Shown here in pieces: positions 45,357-54,742 of a stretch of 64,000 nucleotides of DNA. A program made the translations under genes and the position numbers. The notes under the pieces were generated by a model, which was not told where the DNA came from, searched no databases, and was given only the letters and a program-made list of their open reading frames with translations. Source of the DNA: Devosia sp. MC521 (GTDB lineage: Bacteria; Pseudomonadota; Alphaproteobacteria; Rhizobiales; Devosiaceae); the NCBI RefSeq assembly GCF_014127105.1, contig NZ_CP059902.1, forward strand, positions 2,820,001-2,884,000, written 5' to 3'. Each line of letters starts with the position of its first letter. Position 1 is the first letter of the stretch.

Positions 45357-47528
45357 ATGAAAACCCCGGACGTGGCAGAACAGAGTTCTGCCACACCACC
45401 TGAAAATGCCCAAAGCTTTGGTACGGCAGATCCGGTTTTGGATTGTGTGCGGTTTCTGGCCCGTGCGTGGCGCAAGTCAGACTCCCCGGCTATTCTCGCC
45501 GCCGGACTTCCCCTACAGAACGGGCGCATGACCACCCAGTTGATCGAGCCAGCATTGGCCCGAGTGGGTGTTTCAGCAAACCCGCTGCATCAATCGATTG
45601 CGCGCTTACAGCCCTTTGATTTTCCCGTCGTCCTGCTGCGCTCCGAACAGCCTCCGCTGGTCATTCTGAGGCGGCTCAATTCCCGCAATTATCGGGTCTT
45701 CGACCCGAGCATTGGTGACGAGAAAACGATTTCAGCCAGGGCGCTGGATGCACGCCAGAGTGTGGATCTGCTGCAGATTTCCCCGGACTACTCCGTGGTG
45801 CAGGAAAGCACAGGCACGCGCTTTGCCAATACCAAACACTGGTTTTGGTCGGCTGTGCGCGGGCACACACGCAGTATTGTCTACGTGCTGCTAGCGGCGG
45901 CTTTCGTCAACGTGTTTGCGCTGGCCTTCCCACTCTTCACCATGAACGTCTATGACCGCGTGCTGCCCAATTCGGCCCAGACAACGCTCTGGGTTTTGGC
46001 CATCGGCATCGGCATGGTCTCGATTTTTGACCTGCTGCTCAAACTCGCCCGCTCGGGCGTGATCGAATACGTGGGGCGCTCGATCGACTTCCGCCTGTCG
46101 TCAGCATTGTTTGATCGGGTGCTCAATACCCCCATGTCATCGCGCCCCAGTTCCACCGGCGCTTTCATCAGCAAAATCGGCCAGTATGAGGTGCTGCGCG
46201 AATTTGTGGCGGCGAGCACGCTGGTCATGTTTGTTGACCTGCTGTTTCTTGGCCTCTTCGCCTACATCATTGCGATATTCGTCGGCTGGTTAGTGCTCTT
46301 CCCCCTTTTGGCGGGCCTGATCGCGCTGATTATCACCATCGTTATCGCTGTGCTCTCAAGCAAAGCGGTGAAGTCGGCATTGGCAGAGTCCTCGGCCCGT
46401 AATGCCGTTCTGGTTGAGGCGCTGACAGGCGTCCAATCGGTCAAGGCCTCGCGCGCCGAAGGGCAATTGCTGCACCGTTGGGAAGCGGCGGTTTTGGCCT
46501 CCTCCCATACGCAGGATAAACTGCGCTCCTATCAATCTCTGGCCACCAACACGACAGCCACGCTTTCGCAGCTTTCCCTGGTCGGGATCATTGTTGGTGG
46601 CAGCTATATGTTCACCTCGGGGGACGTCACCACCGGATCGATCATTGCGGCGATGATGCTGTCTAATCGCCTGATCGCGCCTATTGGAATGATCGCCGGG
46701 ACATTGCTCAAAACCCGCGCGGCGATAGAGGCCTATCGATCTGTCGACCAGATCATGAAACTACCCGATGAGCGTCCCAACCGCCCTGCACAAGCGCAGC
46801 GCGTCGTGCGGGAAGGCAGGATCTCCTTCAACAAGGTGCGGTTCACCTATCCGGGGTCCAAGAGCTACGTGCTCGATGGCATATCGTTCAGTGTTCGGCC
46901 GGGCGAGAAGATCGGCATTATCGGCCGCATTGGCTCGGGCAAGACCACGATCGGGCGGCTGCTGGTCAATTTCCACCGCGCCACCGAAGGCGAAGTGCTG
47001 CTCGACGGGGTCGATATTGACCAATATCACCCTGAAGACTTGCGGCGCGCTGTTGGCCTTGTCGTGCAGGACCCGGAGATTTTCAACGGCAGCGTGCGCG
47101 ACAATATCATTATGAGCGACCCTGGCGCGAGCGAAGAGCGCATTATGGCAGCCGCTCGGCGCGCTGGCGTTGAAGGCTTTGTCTCGCGCCATCCGCAGGG
47201 CTACGACATGCCCGTGGGCGAGCGCGGCGTGCTGCTTTCGGGCGGGCAACGCCAGACGATTGCGCTGGCGCGCACCATGCTGGTTGAGCCCAAGATCCTG
47301 TTCCTCGACGAACCATCGAGTTCAATGGATTTGGCGACTGAAAAGCAGCTGATCAAGCATTTGGAAAACAGCCTCATGCCGGATCAGACCGTGCTGATTG
47401 CCACCCACCGCTATAGCCTGCTCTCGCTGGTCACCCGCATGATGGTGCTCGACAATGGCAAGCTGGTTGCTGACGGACCCAAAGACGAGGTTCTCAAGCA
47501 GTTGCGTATGCGGGCTGACGCCTCATGA
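45357..47528 (+). CDS. Type I secretion ABC transporter with C39-like domain (LapB-like)
   Basis: 723 residues. The N-terminal 130 residues form a C39-peptidase-like domain (PVLDCVRFLARAW...LAAGLPLQNGRM) lacking the catalytic cysteine, as in LapB/HlyB-type exporters where it serves to bind substrates. Six membrane helices follow (about 165-440), then the ATPase with Walker A GRIGSGKTT, signature LLSGGQRQ, Walker B ILFLDEPSSSMD and the switch region IATHRYS. It exports a large protein, probably an adhesin, whose gene is not in the window. It overlaps the next gene by 4 bases. Confidence 0.92.
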   Translation: MKTPDVAEQSSATPPENAQSFGTADPVLDCVRFLARAWRKSDSPAILAAGLPLQNGRMTTQLIEPALARVGVSANPLHQSIARLQPFDFPVVLLRSEQPPLVILRRLNSRNYRVFDPSIGDEKTISARALDARQSVDLLQISPDYSVVQESTGTRFANTKHWFWSAVRGHTRSIVYVLLAAAFVNVFALAFPLFTMNVYDRVLPNSAQTTLWVLAIGIGMVSIFDLLLKLARSGVIEYVGRSIDFRLSSALFDRVLNTPMSSRPSSTGAFISKIGQYEVLREFVAASTLVMFVDLLFLGLFAYIIAIFVGWLVLFPLLAGLIALIITIVIAVLSSKAVKSALAESSARNAVLVEALTGVQSVKASRAEGQLLHRWEAAVLASSHTQDKLRSYQSLATNTTATLSQLSLVGIIVGGSYMFTSGDVTTGSIIAAMMLSNRLIAPIGMIAGTLLKTRAAIEAYRSVDQIMKLPDERPNRPAQAQRVVREGRISFNKVRFTYPGSKSYVLDGISFSVRPGEKIGIIGRIGSGKTTIGRLLVNFHRATEGEVLLDGVDIDQYHPEDLRRAVGLVVQDPEIFNGSVRDNIIMSDPGASEERIMAAARRAGVEGFVSRHPQGYDMPVGERGVLLSGGQRQTIALARTMLVEPKILFLDEPSSSMDLATEKQLIKHLENSLMPDQTVLIATHRYSLLSLVTRMMVLDNGKLVADGPKDEVLKQLRMRADAS

Positions 47529-48853
47529 ACCAGCATCGCCCCAACGCAGAAGCGATCGATAAACACCATCACCCCTCCAGCAGACCACCACGGGAATGGA
47601 CGACTATTATCGTCCTCGTGATCATTACGGTGGTGGCGTTTCTAGCGTGGTCGAACTGGGCAGAGGTCGATCAGATCAGCCGCGCTGAAGGCAAAGTGAT
47701 CCCATCCGGTAAAACCCAAATTGTGCAAAGCGCCGAGCCCGGCGTGATTAGCGATATTTTGGTGCGCTCGGGCGAGCAGGTTAGCGCGGGGCAATTGCTG
47801 ATCCGGCTCGATGACACCAACACGTCTTCCAGTGCGGGGGAGGTTGAGGCGCGCGTTTTGGCCCTAACGGCACAGAGCGAACGCCTACGCGTTGAAAGCG
47901 AGGGGCTGCCAGCCACCGACTTTATCTGCGCAGATTTTGTGCAGGAGCAGGCGCCGGACGTTTGCGCCACCGAATTGGCCCTGCTCCATTCGCGCCTCGC
48001 GAGCAAAGCTGGCAATGCAGAGGTGTTGCAACAGCGTGTTGAGCAGCGGCAGCGCGAGCTCAATGAGGTGCAGATCAACCGGACGCGGATGCAGACGACC
48101 TTTGCGATCACCCAAGAGCGTCTCGACTTGATCGAGCCGATGGCACAACGCGCCCTCGTGGCGCAAACAGATCTCTTGGCATTGCGCTCGGAGGCTGCAG
48201 ATCTCAGCGGGCAAATCAGTGCCGCCGAAGAAAGCATGGCGCGGCTGCGCGCGGCGCTGCAGGAAGCGCAATTGCAGGTGGGCCAAGCCGATCAGCAAAT
48301 GCAGCAGGAGGCTTTGGCAGAACTGACGCTTAGGCGGGCCGAATTGGCCAGCGCGCAACAGCAATTGCGCGGCGCGGTTGACCGGGTGAGCCGCACCGAA
48401 GTGCGCTCTCCCGTTGATGGGGTTATCAATGCCATTGAAGTCACAACCATCGGAGCGGTCGTAACCGCTGGCTCGCGCCTGATGGATGTGGTGCCCAAAT
48501 CCGATTTCCTGCTCGTCGAAGCGCGGCTCAAGCCCGCTGACGTGGCCTTCGTTATTCCCGGCCAGGCCGCCCGCATTCAATTCACGGCCTATGACTTCTC
48601 GGTCTACGGCGGATTGCAGGGCGTGGTGGAGACGATCTCAGCGGACAGCCTCGTCGATGAGCAAACGCGCGAAACCTATTACCTCGTGACAGTGCGGGCT
48701 GATGAAACCGTGCTGCACCACAGAGGGATCGATCTGGCGATTTTACCGGGCATGGTGACGACGGTCGACATCATCACCGGCAAGCACTCGATTTTACAAT
48801 ATTTGCTCAAGCCATTGAACAAGGTCCAACAGGAGGCCCTGATTGAACGATAG
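47525..48853 (+). CDS. HlyD-family membrane-fusion protein of type I secretion (LapC-like)
   Basis: 442 residues starting at an ATGA overlap with the ABC gene. One transmembrane helix (about 27-44), then the GKVIPSGKTQIVQSAEPGVISDILVRSGEQV lipoyl half and a long coiled-coil hairpin (about 90-270, heptads rich in Q, E, A, L). The second half lipoyl is RSPVDGVINAIEVTTIGAVV, then the C-terminal beta-barrel. It connects the ABC transporter with the TolC-like channel. The Shine-Dalgarno sequence for the next gene lies in its last codons. Confidence 0.92.
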   Translation: MNQHRPNAEAIDKHHHPSSRPPREWTTIIVLVIITVVAFLAWSNWAEVDQISRAEGKVIPSGKTQIVQSAEPGVISDILVRSGEQVSAGQLLIRLDDTNTSSSAGEVEARVLALTAQSERLRVESEGLPATDFICADFVQEQAPDVCATELALLHSRLASKAGNAEVLQQRVEQRQRELNEVQINRTRMQTTFAITQERLDLIEPMAQRALVAQTDLLALRSEAADLSGQISAAEESMARLRAALQEAQLQVGQADQQMQQEALAELTLRRAELASAQQQLRGAVDRVSRTEVRSPVDGVINAIEVTTIGAVVTAGSRLMDVVPKSDFLLVEARLKPADVAFVIPGQAARIQFTAYDFSVYGGLQGVVETISADSLVDEQTRETYYLVTVRADETVLHHRGIDLAILPGMVTTVDIITGKHSILQYLLKPLNKVQQEALIER

Positions 48854-49463
48854 CGCTCCTGACACAAATGGCGTCACCGCGAGCGATCTGGCTCATGCCG
48901 ATTATGCCACGCCGATCTTTCGGACTGTGAATACGCACAAGGGGCGTGTGGCCTTGCGGCTGGAGGCGGTGTTCTGGGATGCCATCGCCACTATGGCCCA
49001 TCGCGCTAGCGTCAAGCCACCCGACATGGTGCGCGACTTGATTTCGCGGAGCAGTGAAGAGGCAACCAATCTCTCGAGTGCGCTGCGCAGCATCGTCACC
49101 CGTCAACTCCTCGTCGAAAACGACCGCCTTGCCCCCCTCGCTTCAGCCTTATCGGTGGTGCGGCTGTTGCAGACCGTACCGACGCCCTCTTTCGCGCTCG
49201 ACAAAAACAAACAGCTGGTGCGCGTGAACGATGAGTTTGTGCGCTATCTGCGCTCGGTCATGGCTAAGGCGGGTGCGGTCGAGCGGGCGCAGTTGCGGCT
49301 TGAACGCCCTGCCGATGTGCTTCTAACCGAAATCCCGGCCGGATCGTCCATCGAGTGTGGCCTCTCGATCCACGTCGACAATCATGAGCGGCGGACGCAG
49401 GCGCGGATCATCATTCCGCCACCTGCCCCCGCCAATATCCTGGTCGGGTTTATCATCAACTAA
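48843..49463 (+). CDS. Ribbon-helix-helix plus PAS-like protein, fused
   Basis: 206 residues, starting at the TTG at 48843 with a perfect AGGAGG 7 bases upstream, overlapping the HlyD gene by 11 bases. The segment HKGRVALRLEAVFWDAIATMAHRASVKPPDMVRDLI (about 33-68) is a ribbon-helix-helix DNA-binding domain of the RHH_4 type. After a linker, PTPSFALDKNKQLVRVNDEFVRYL looks like the core of a PAS domain. It may be a sensor-regulator of the secretion operon. I do not know a described protein with this architecture in this context. Confidence 0.7.
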   Translation: MNDSAPDTNGVTASDLAHADYATPIFRTVNTHKGRVALRLEAVFWDAIATMAHRASVKPPDMVRDLISRSSEEATNLSSALRSIVTRQLLVENDRLAPLASALSVVRLLQTVPTPSFALDKNKQLVRVNDEFVRYLRSVMAKAGAVERAQLRLERPADVLLTEIPAGSSIECGLSIHVDNHERRTQARIIIPPPAPANILVGFIIN

Positions 49464-49472
49464 GTCAGACGC

Positions 49473-50309
49473 TTAGAACGAGGAGCCCGGCGAGATCGCG
49501 CTGAGGCCCTTTGGCATATTGGCAACCGAGACGCTGCCACCCGCAAAGCCATGGATATAGCTTTTGCTGCCCGCAAAACTCATCAGGGGCAAATAACGCG
49601 AGTAGGCGGTGTCGAGCTCTAGGCGGTCGGTGGTGTTGTCGAGCACGTATGCGCCTTGGTCCGTGTGGACCACAAGCACGGCATGGAAAAGCCGGCGGCG
49701 CGTGTCTTGCAGCACGACAACCTGCAACTGGCTTTCATCGAACCCGAGTTCCTGAAGCATCCAGTATTTTGTAATCGCGTAATCTTCGCAGTCGCCCCAG
49801 GCAAGCTTTGCGGTTTCGCTGGGTGTCGCCCAATAGTCAGTTTGAGCCCAAACCGTGCGATCATCCCGATAGGTGATTGCGCCATTAACGGCAGCATTGA
49901 CCATCGTCAGCTGATCGAGTGTAGAGCGACCTTCGGCCTGAGAGACAGCATCACGCAAGGACTGCGAAAACTGTGTCTCACAACCGTCAAATCCAAACTC
50001 GGCGCAGTTATCAGAGAAAAACCCGCTGTGATCCTGAGCGCGAATGTCGTGCCATTTTGCGGCGACCGGAAGGCGCTGCGCTGAAATCGCGACAGACTGA
50101 AAAACGTCAAGTTTAGCCTTCGGAAGAACCGTTTGTGCTTCTGGAAAAGCCCCTGCAGTCGGAGAAATTGTAGCCGTTTCTATAAGCTGCGCAGCCCCTT
50201 GCCCGTTATCGGAAAGCGACTGTGCAGACGCTCCCTCGATAGAGCACATGACAACCATCATGGCTGCAAACTGGGAAACTGACCTTATAGGCAAAACGGG
50301 GCTCTCCAT
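49473..50309 (-). CDS. Periplasmic transglutaminase-like cysteine peptidase (LapG-like)
   Basis: 278 residues with a signal peptide ending EGASAQ. The BTLCP family triad is visible: Cys in LAWGDCEDYAITKYWML, His in RRRLFHAVLVV and Asp in GAYVLDNTTD. LapG-type enzymes cut the N-terminal region of large adhesins to release them from the outer membrane when c-di-GMP is low. Here it lies convergent with the type I secretion operon and beside a degenerate GGDEF protein. No LapD-like receptor gene and no adhesin gene are in the window. Confidence 0.88.
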   Translation of the reverse strand: MESPVLPIRSVSQFAAMMVVMCSIEGASAQSLSDNGQGAAQLIETATISPTAGAFPEAQTVLPKAKLDVFQSVAISAQRLPVAAKWHDIRAQDHSGFFSDNCAEFGFDGCETQFSQSLRDAVSQAEGRSTLDQLTMVNAAVNGAITYRDDRTVWAQTDYWATPSETAKLAWGDCEDYAITKYWMLQELGFDESQLQVVVLQDTRRRLFHAVLVVHTDQGAYVLDNTTDRLELDTAYSRYLPLMSFAGSKSYIHGFAGGSVSVANMPKGLSAISPGSSF

Positions 50310-50499
50310 AAAATTTCATCGAGAGCTTCCAACACAACGCCTAAACATTTGACAATCCGAACGGTTATAAATCATTCGTGTCCATGCATAAGTTTTTATT
50401 GATCGACACTAGTAAATCTCTAAAATTTTACCGTGTAAACTGATGCCAAGTTGGGTTTTTTGGTGCACCATCCGCAAAGTCTAGAAGTGGAGTGACCCA

Positions 50500-51066
50500 G
50501 TGGTCAGATCTTGGTTGAGCAAATTTGCCGCAGGCGATGTGGAACCCGAACAGCGTCGCGCCTCTGCGCCAATTGTGCCAGCAGACATCTCTGATGCGGA
50601 TCGAGACCCATCGCTCGGCACGATTACATTCTCTACATTTACGCGCGTGGTGGAGCAGGAAAAGAGCCATCCCGGCGGGGCGCTCTTGTTCATCGATCTC
50701 AACGCAAAATCAGCGCGGATGACGCCAGAGATTGCCGAATTGCACGACGAGACCCTGATCTGGCTGGCGCAGGCCATCGTGCAATGCGTGCGCAGTGACG
50801 ACCTTGTTTCCCACGTTGAGGGCTACAAGTTTGCCGTGCTGCTGCGCGGGGCGCAGCAAGAGATCGCGGCAAGCGTGGCCGAACGTATTCTGCAGTCGGT
50901 CGACAACACCATCTTTTTAACCAGCGACGGCATCGCCCCGCTTGGCGTGGATGTTGGCGGCATCGTGTTTGCAGAGTTTGACAAGCCGACCGATGATCTG
51001 GTGCGCTCGGCTTCAGACAATCTCGACACCGCCCGCACCACAGACCGGCGTATCTGCGTCGTCTAA
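50500..51066 (+). CDS. Degenerate GGDEF-domain protein
   Basis: 188 residues from a GTG at 50500 (GGAG 9 bases upstream). The fold pattern of GGDEF is present: ALLFIDLNAKSARM (first metal strand), then SDDLVSHVEGYKFAVLLRGA, where the signature GG(D/E)EF is replaced by EGYKF, and the final GGIVFAEFDKPTDDLVRSASDNLDTART. It lacks the catalytic residues, so it cannot be a diguanylate cyclase; it has no membrane segment or EAL domain. It may bind c-di-GMP or GTP, or act as a scaffold. It is divergent from the LapG-like gene. Confidence 0.75.
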   Translation: MVRSWLSKFAAGDVEPEQRRASAPIVPADISDADRDPSLGTITFSTFTRVVEQEKSHPGGALLFIDLNAKSARMTPEIAELHDETLIWLAQAIVQCVRSDDLVSHVEGYKFAVLLRGAQQEIAASVAERILQSVDNTIFLTSDGIAPLGVDVGGIVFAEFDKPTDDLVRSASDNLDTARTTDRRICVV

Positions 51067-51253
51067 GCCAGTCCTATTCCGCACGAGCCGTTTTGGCGGG
51101 TCCTGATCGAAGGGCTTCGGAGACGACGACAATGTCCGTGAGCGTCGAGTGTCACTAACGACGCAGGTTCAGCACCGCAGCGTCGCCGCGCGCTCTTGAG
51201 CATTTGACAGAGCCGGATCATGACTGGCTAAAGCACATTGTCGCGCGGGCTGG

Positions 51254-54200
51254 CTACAGACCGAGCTGATTGATCAGACCTTCAAGAGCATCGCGTCCTA
51301 TCTGTTCAGGCTGTGGTTCGGCTTGCGGAGTAAGGAAGTCGGTGATGATGTCCTGCGGCGTTGGAGGAGCTGCAGGCGCTGGTGTCGGCGGCACTACAGG
51401 CGCTGGCCCGCGCGGGTCGGGTCTGGGCAGGGCAATATTGACCGGCTGCTGCGTCGGAGAAGTTGTCGTATCCACTGGAGCTGGCAGAGGCGCAGTTGGA
51501 GCGGGGTTGGCTGGCGCCTGCTGCCCGAGAACATTGCCCAGCACCGAGTTCAGAATACTCTGTTGGCTTGGCGGAGCGTTCGGATCGGTCGCGAGACCCT
51601 GCCCGCCAATCATCTGGCCGATGGCATTGGTCAACACCTCATTGTTGAGCCCGCCGGCTTCGCCGCCAAGTGCGCCACCGATGCCTTCGAGCACGCCCGA
51701 AGTCCCACCGGTGAGACCACCGACGTCTACGCCAAGCTGTGACAGCGCCTGTAGAGCACGATTGGGATCCGACAGAACGGCCGTGAGATCGGGATAAATG
51801 CGCGGGCCGGACAATGGCCCATTGATGATAATCGGCATACCGAGGCCAGAAACGTCAAAGTCCCCACCTTGCCCATCCAGAGACCCGACAACGCGCGGAT
51901 CAAGACGCATGTCGATGGTCTGTGCAGCGAGATCAACACTGCCAGCGCCGCTCATGCGGACAAACGGCCCGAGAACGCGGATTGTCTCGGCCGTGGCGAC
52001 ACCATTGGCAATATTGACGTTCACCGACAATTCGGTGAATTCGGTCTTGGCCTCGGCGTCCTGCGTATAACCAGCGTCGATGAGCGAGCGCACATTGCGC
52101 ACAAGGCCCGCCACATCGATACCGCGTATCGCGCCATTCGACACAACGACATTAACCGGGCCATTGAGCGAGCGCGCGAAGGCTTGGCTATCCGCGCCAG
52201 CGCCACTCACCTCAACGCTGGCCTGCAATTGCCCTTCAATCTTGTCGAACCCTGCGGCGTCGGTCAGCAGCGGCAGTGCCTGCACATTTTCCATGGAAGC
52301 CGTAAGGTCAATCGCGGGAACACTCCCGGCGCCATTGGCGGTGACGCTGGCCGCGACCACACCATTATAGAAACCCGCCTGCGGAATGTTGAGTTTGGCA
52401 ACGCCCTCGGCAACCGACAGCGTGGCCGTGGTCGGTCCCAGTTTCACATCGCCATAGGCCAGCTGGTTTGCTGCAAACCGAATGTCGGCATTGAACAGGC
52501 GCAAGATGGAAAGATCGATGGGCGATGGGCCGGATGCCGCAGCGGCAGGCGCGGAGCCGCCTCCGCCGACCAGCGAGCGGAGATCAAGCGTGTCAACGGA
52601 CAACGACGCCGTGACACTGGGCTTGCTCGCCATTGCCACAGACACGGAGCCATTGGCGCGAATGTCATCAAGGCGGATTGTTGCATCGGTCACAGCGAAC
52701 TGGTTGCCGCCAGCCGAAACCCCACCAGAGAAGGCGAACTGGCCGAGCGGGCTACCGACAGATTGCCCGAGCCAAGCAAGAGCACGGGTCATGGATGGCG
52801 TTGCGATATCCGCTTTGCCACTGACCTGGCCGGAGGGCGTGATTGTCCCTGAGAAGTTGGCATTGAGGGGCTGGGATTTGAGATCGAATGCGACTGCGCC
52901 CTGCTCCTCCCATAGAAACTGCGTCGGAGTGACAGAAGCCGCAAAACTAACGGCTTGGCCGTTCCAACGCGCCGATCCGGACGCACTGACAGGCTGGCGA
53001 ATGTCGTCGATTTGAACATTTGCCTCCAGCGCGTCCACCACGCCCGCCCCTTGACCGGCAATAGCGACAAGCTGAGGAACAGCGACGCTGCCGCCCGCGA
53101 TCGACACCGATCCGCGCAAGTTGAGGGAGTTGCGGATGGACGCACTATCCAGCCCCTTGAAGGCGTATTGAAGCTCGGAGGAGAGCCGACCCGTTACCGG
53201 CGTTTTCTGGCCCAGCAACTTTGTCAGTTGTTCAATGTCGATTGAGGCCAGATTGACTGAGCCGCTGGCGACCGAAGGGCTGTCATTGGCGTCGAGGGCG
53301 ACACTGGCAACAAGGCTACCGCCAGCCACGCTGGTGGAATCGACGGTTGAGACGAGACGACCATTTTGGAGCTGCGCTGCGATAACCACGTCCCGCGCGA
53401 CAGCGTCACCGACTTGGATAGCTTCGGCATGCAGCTCGATATCGGCATCCAGCGCCTTCAGAGCTAAGAGGTCAGGCGCGCTGGCCGCTGCATAGGTGGA
53501 AGGCGCCGCGTTCGGAGCCGGATCGGCGTTTGCCGGTTGGAAATCTGCGTACGAAAGAACACCAGCTTTGACACGCGCAATAACGACAGGCTGCTCACCG
53601 GGAACATAGCTGGCGTCGAGCAGCATCTTTTGGCCGATACTGTCGATTTCACCACCCGTGACGCGGTAGCTACCATCGTCGGCCAGCTGAATATTGCCCG
53701 AGGCTTTGACATCGGCGAGCGCAGGATGCAGCGGCTGGGACGCTTTGGCTGAAATGGCGAATGTTGCAGGCTGTCGCGCCAACAGATCTCGGAGCGAGCC
53801 GATTTCAGCGCCAAGCTCCAATTTATTGCCATCCATAACACCGGAAACGGCAACGGAAACCGGCGCGCTTATGCTGGGGAAGGACATCTTCAGGTTAATG
53901 GCGCTGGCGAGAGGCGCGAGTGTCCCCGCCTGGTCTTGCACGACCTCGCCGTCAATGACCGCGATGTGATCGATGGAGATTTTCTCCAGATAGCCGGCGA
54001 GGACCTGAAAAATGTCTTCGGTGCTGGGCTCTTGTGGCGCGGCAACCGTCTCCCCTGAGCCTGCAGACAGCACAATCCGGGGAGTTTTGATCTCGATGCC
54101 TGTCACCTTGATCTGGCCAGAGAGCAGCGACAGCGGCGCAACCGAGGCGACCGAGCGGGCCGCTGTCATTGAGAGGGAGCCGTCCTCCGCCGCAAAAGAG

Positions 54201-54403
54201 AAGTCTTCTACGACAATGCCAAACTCCGGCACGATGGAAAACTGCAGCGGTCCATTCAGCGCGATGGTTGCGCCGGAGGCACGGGACAACTGATCGGCAA
54301 GCGCGGTCCGCAACGCCGTGGAACTGACCGCAAAGGGCAGCAGAAAAACCAGTCCCAAAAGCGTCAGGAAGAGGAGCCCCACGACTATAGCGGTTTTCTT
54401 CAT
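51254..54403 (-). CDS. AsmA family protein
   Basis: 1049 residues from the ATG at 54403 (MKKTAIVVGLLFLTLL), with GGGGGCTCC just upstream; the frame is open 17 codons further. A single N-terminal transmembrane helix is followed by the AsmA N-terminal domain (LPFAVSSTALRTALADQLSRASGATIALNGPLQFSIVP) and, in the last 300 residues, the conserved AsmA C-terminal part (GPVNVVVSNGAIRGIDVAGLVRNVR..., RMSGAGSVDLAAQTIDMRLDPRVVG). The tail after about residue 960 is rich in Pro and Ala. AsmA-like proteins, like TamB, are periplasmic and associated with outer-membrane lipid balance. Confidence 0.9.
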   Translation of the reverse strand: MKKTAIVVGLLFLTLLGLVFLLPFAVSSTALRTALADQLSRASGATIALNGPLQFSIVPEFGIVVEDFSFAAEDGSLSMTAARSVASVAPLSLLSGQIKVTGIEIKTPRIVLSAGSGETVAAPQEPSTEDIFQVLAGYLEKISIDHIAVIDGEVVQDQAGTLAPLASAINLKMSFPSISAPVSVAVSGVMDGNKLELGAEIGSLRDLLARQPATFAISAKASQPLHPALADVKASGNIQLADDGSYRVTGGEIDSIGQKMLLDASYVPGEQPVVIARVKAGVLSYADFQPANADPAPNAAPSTYAAASAPDLLALKALDADIELHAEAIQVGDAVARDVVIAAQLQNGRLVSTVDSTSVAGGSLVASVALDANDSPSVASGSVNLASIDIEQLTKLLGQKTPVTGRLSSELQYAFKGLDSASIRNSLNLRGSVSIAGGSVAVPQLVAIAGQGAGVVDALEANVQIDDIRQPVSASGSARWNGQAVSFAASVTPTQFLWEEQGAVAFDLKSQPLNANFSGTITPSGQVSGKADIATPSMTRALAWLGQSVGSPLGQFAFSGGVSAGGNQFAVTDATIRLDDIRANGSVSVAMASKPSVTASLSVDTLDLRSLVGGGGSAPAAAASGPSPIDLSILRLFNADIRFAANQLAYGDVKLGPTTATLSVAEGVAKLNIPQAGFYNGVVAASVTANGAGSVPAIDLTASMENVQALPLLTDAAGFDKIEGQLQASVEVSGAGADSQAFARSLNGPVNVVVSNGAIRGIDVAGLVRNVRSLIDAGYTQDAEAKTEFTELSVNVNIANGVATAETIRVLGPFVRMSGAGSVDLAAQTIDMRLDPRVVGSLDGQGGDFDVSGLGMPIIINGPLSGPRIYPDLTAVLSDPNRALQALSQLGVDVGGLTGGTSGVLEGIGGALGGEAGGLNNEVLTNAIGQMIGGQGLATDPNAPPSQQSILNSVLGNVLGQQAPANPAPTAPLPAPVDTTTSPTQQPVNIALPRPDPRGPAPVVPPTPAPAAPPTPQDIITDFLTPQAEPQPEQIGRDALEGLINQLGL

Positions 54404-54742
54404 GGTGGAGCCCCCGGCGGTGCGGCAAGAGATAGTGTGGTGCATCGCCCCCAATGGCTCGGAGCGCGATGATTATTCAGCACTACCGCAAATGACAGTG
54501 TAATTCGTTAACCACTGAATGGGTGCGTCAGGGCGCTGCGATTTTGGGGTGGTTTGCGGACTGGTGGCTTTTAAGTAGGATTACAGTCTAGCGGACGCTA
54601 TCTGCCCCACATCGGGATAGACAAATTGCACCTGCTTTAAGCACCGTGGACGTTACTGAGATTTCAGCAATAGATAGTTGGTGCATGATTATTTATATTT
54701 TCAGCGGAAGCATTCGAACCCGCTGTTCGCCGGAGATATTGT
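54404..54742. other. Intergenic region without a recognised feature
   Basis: 339 bp between the divergent asmA and HEPN-like genes. I see no gene, RNA or repeat here, only loosely AT-rich stretches that may hold the two promoters. Confidence 0.5.
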
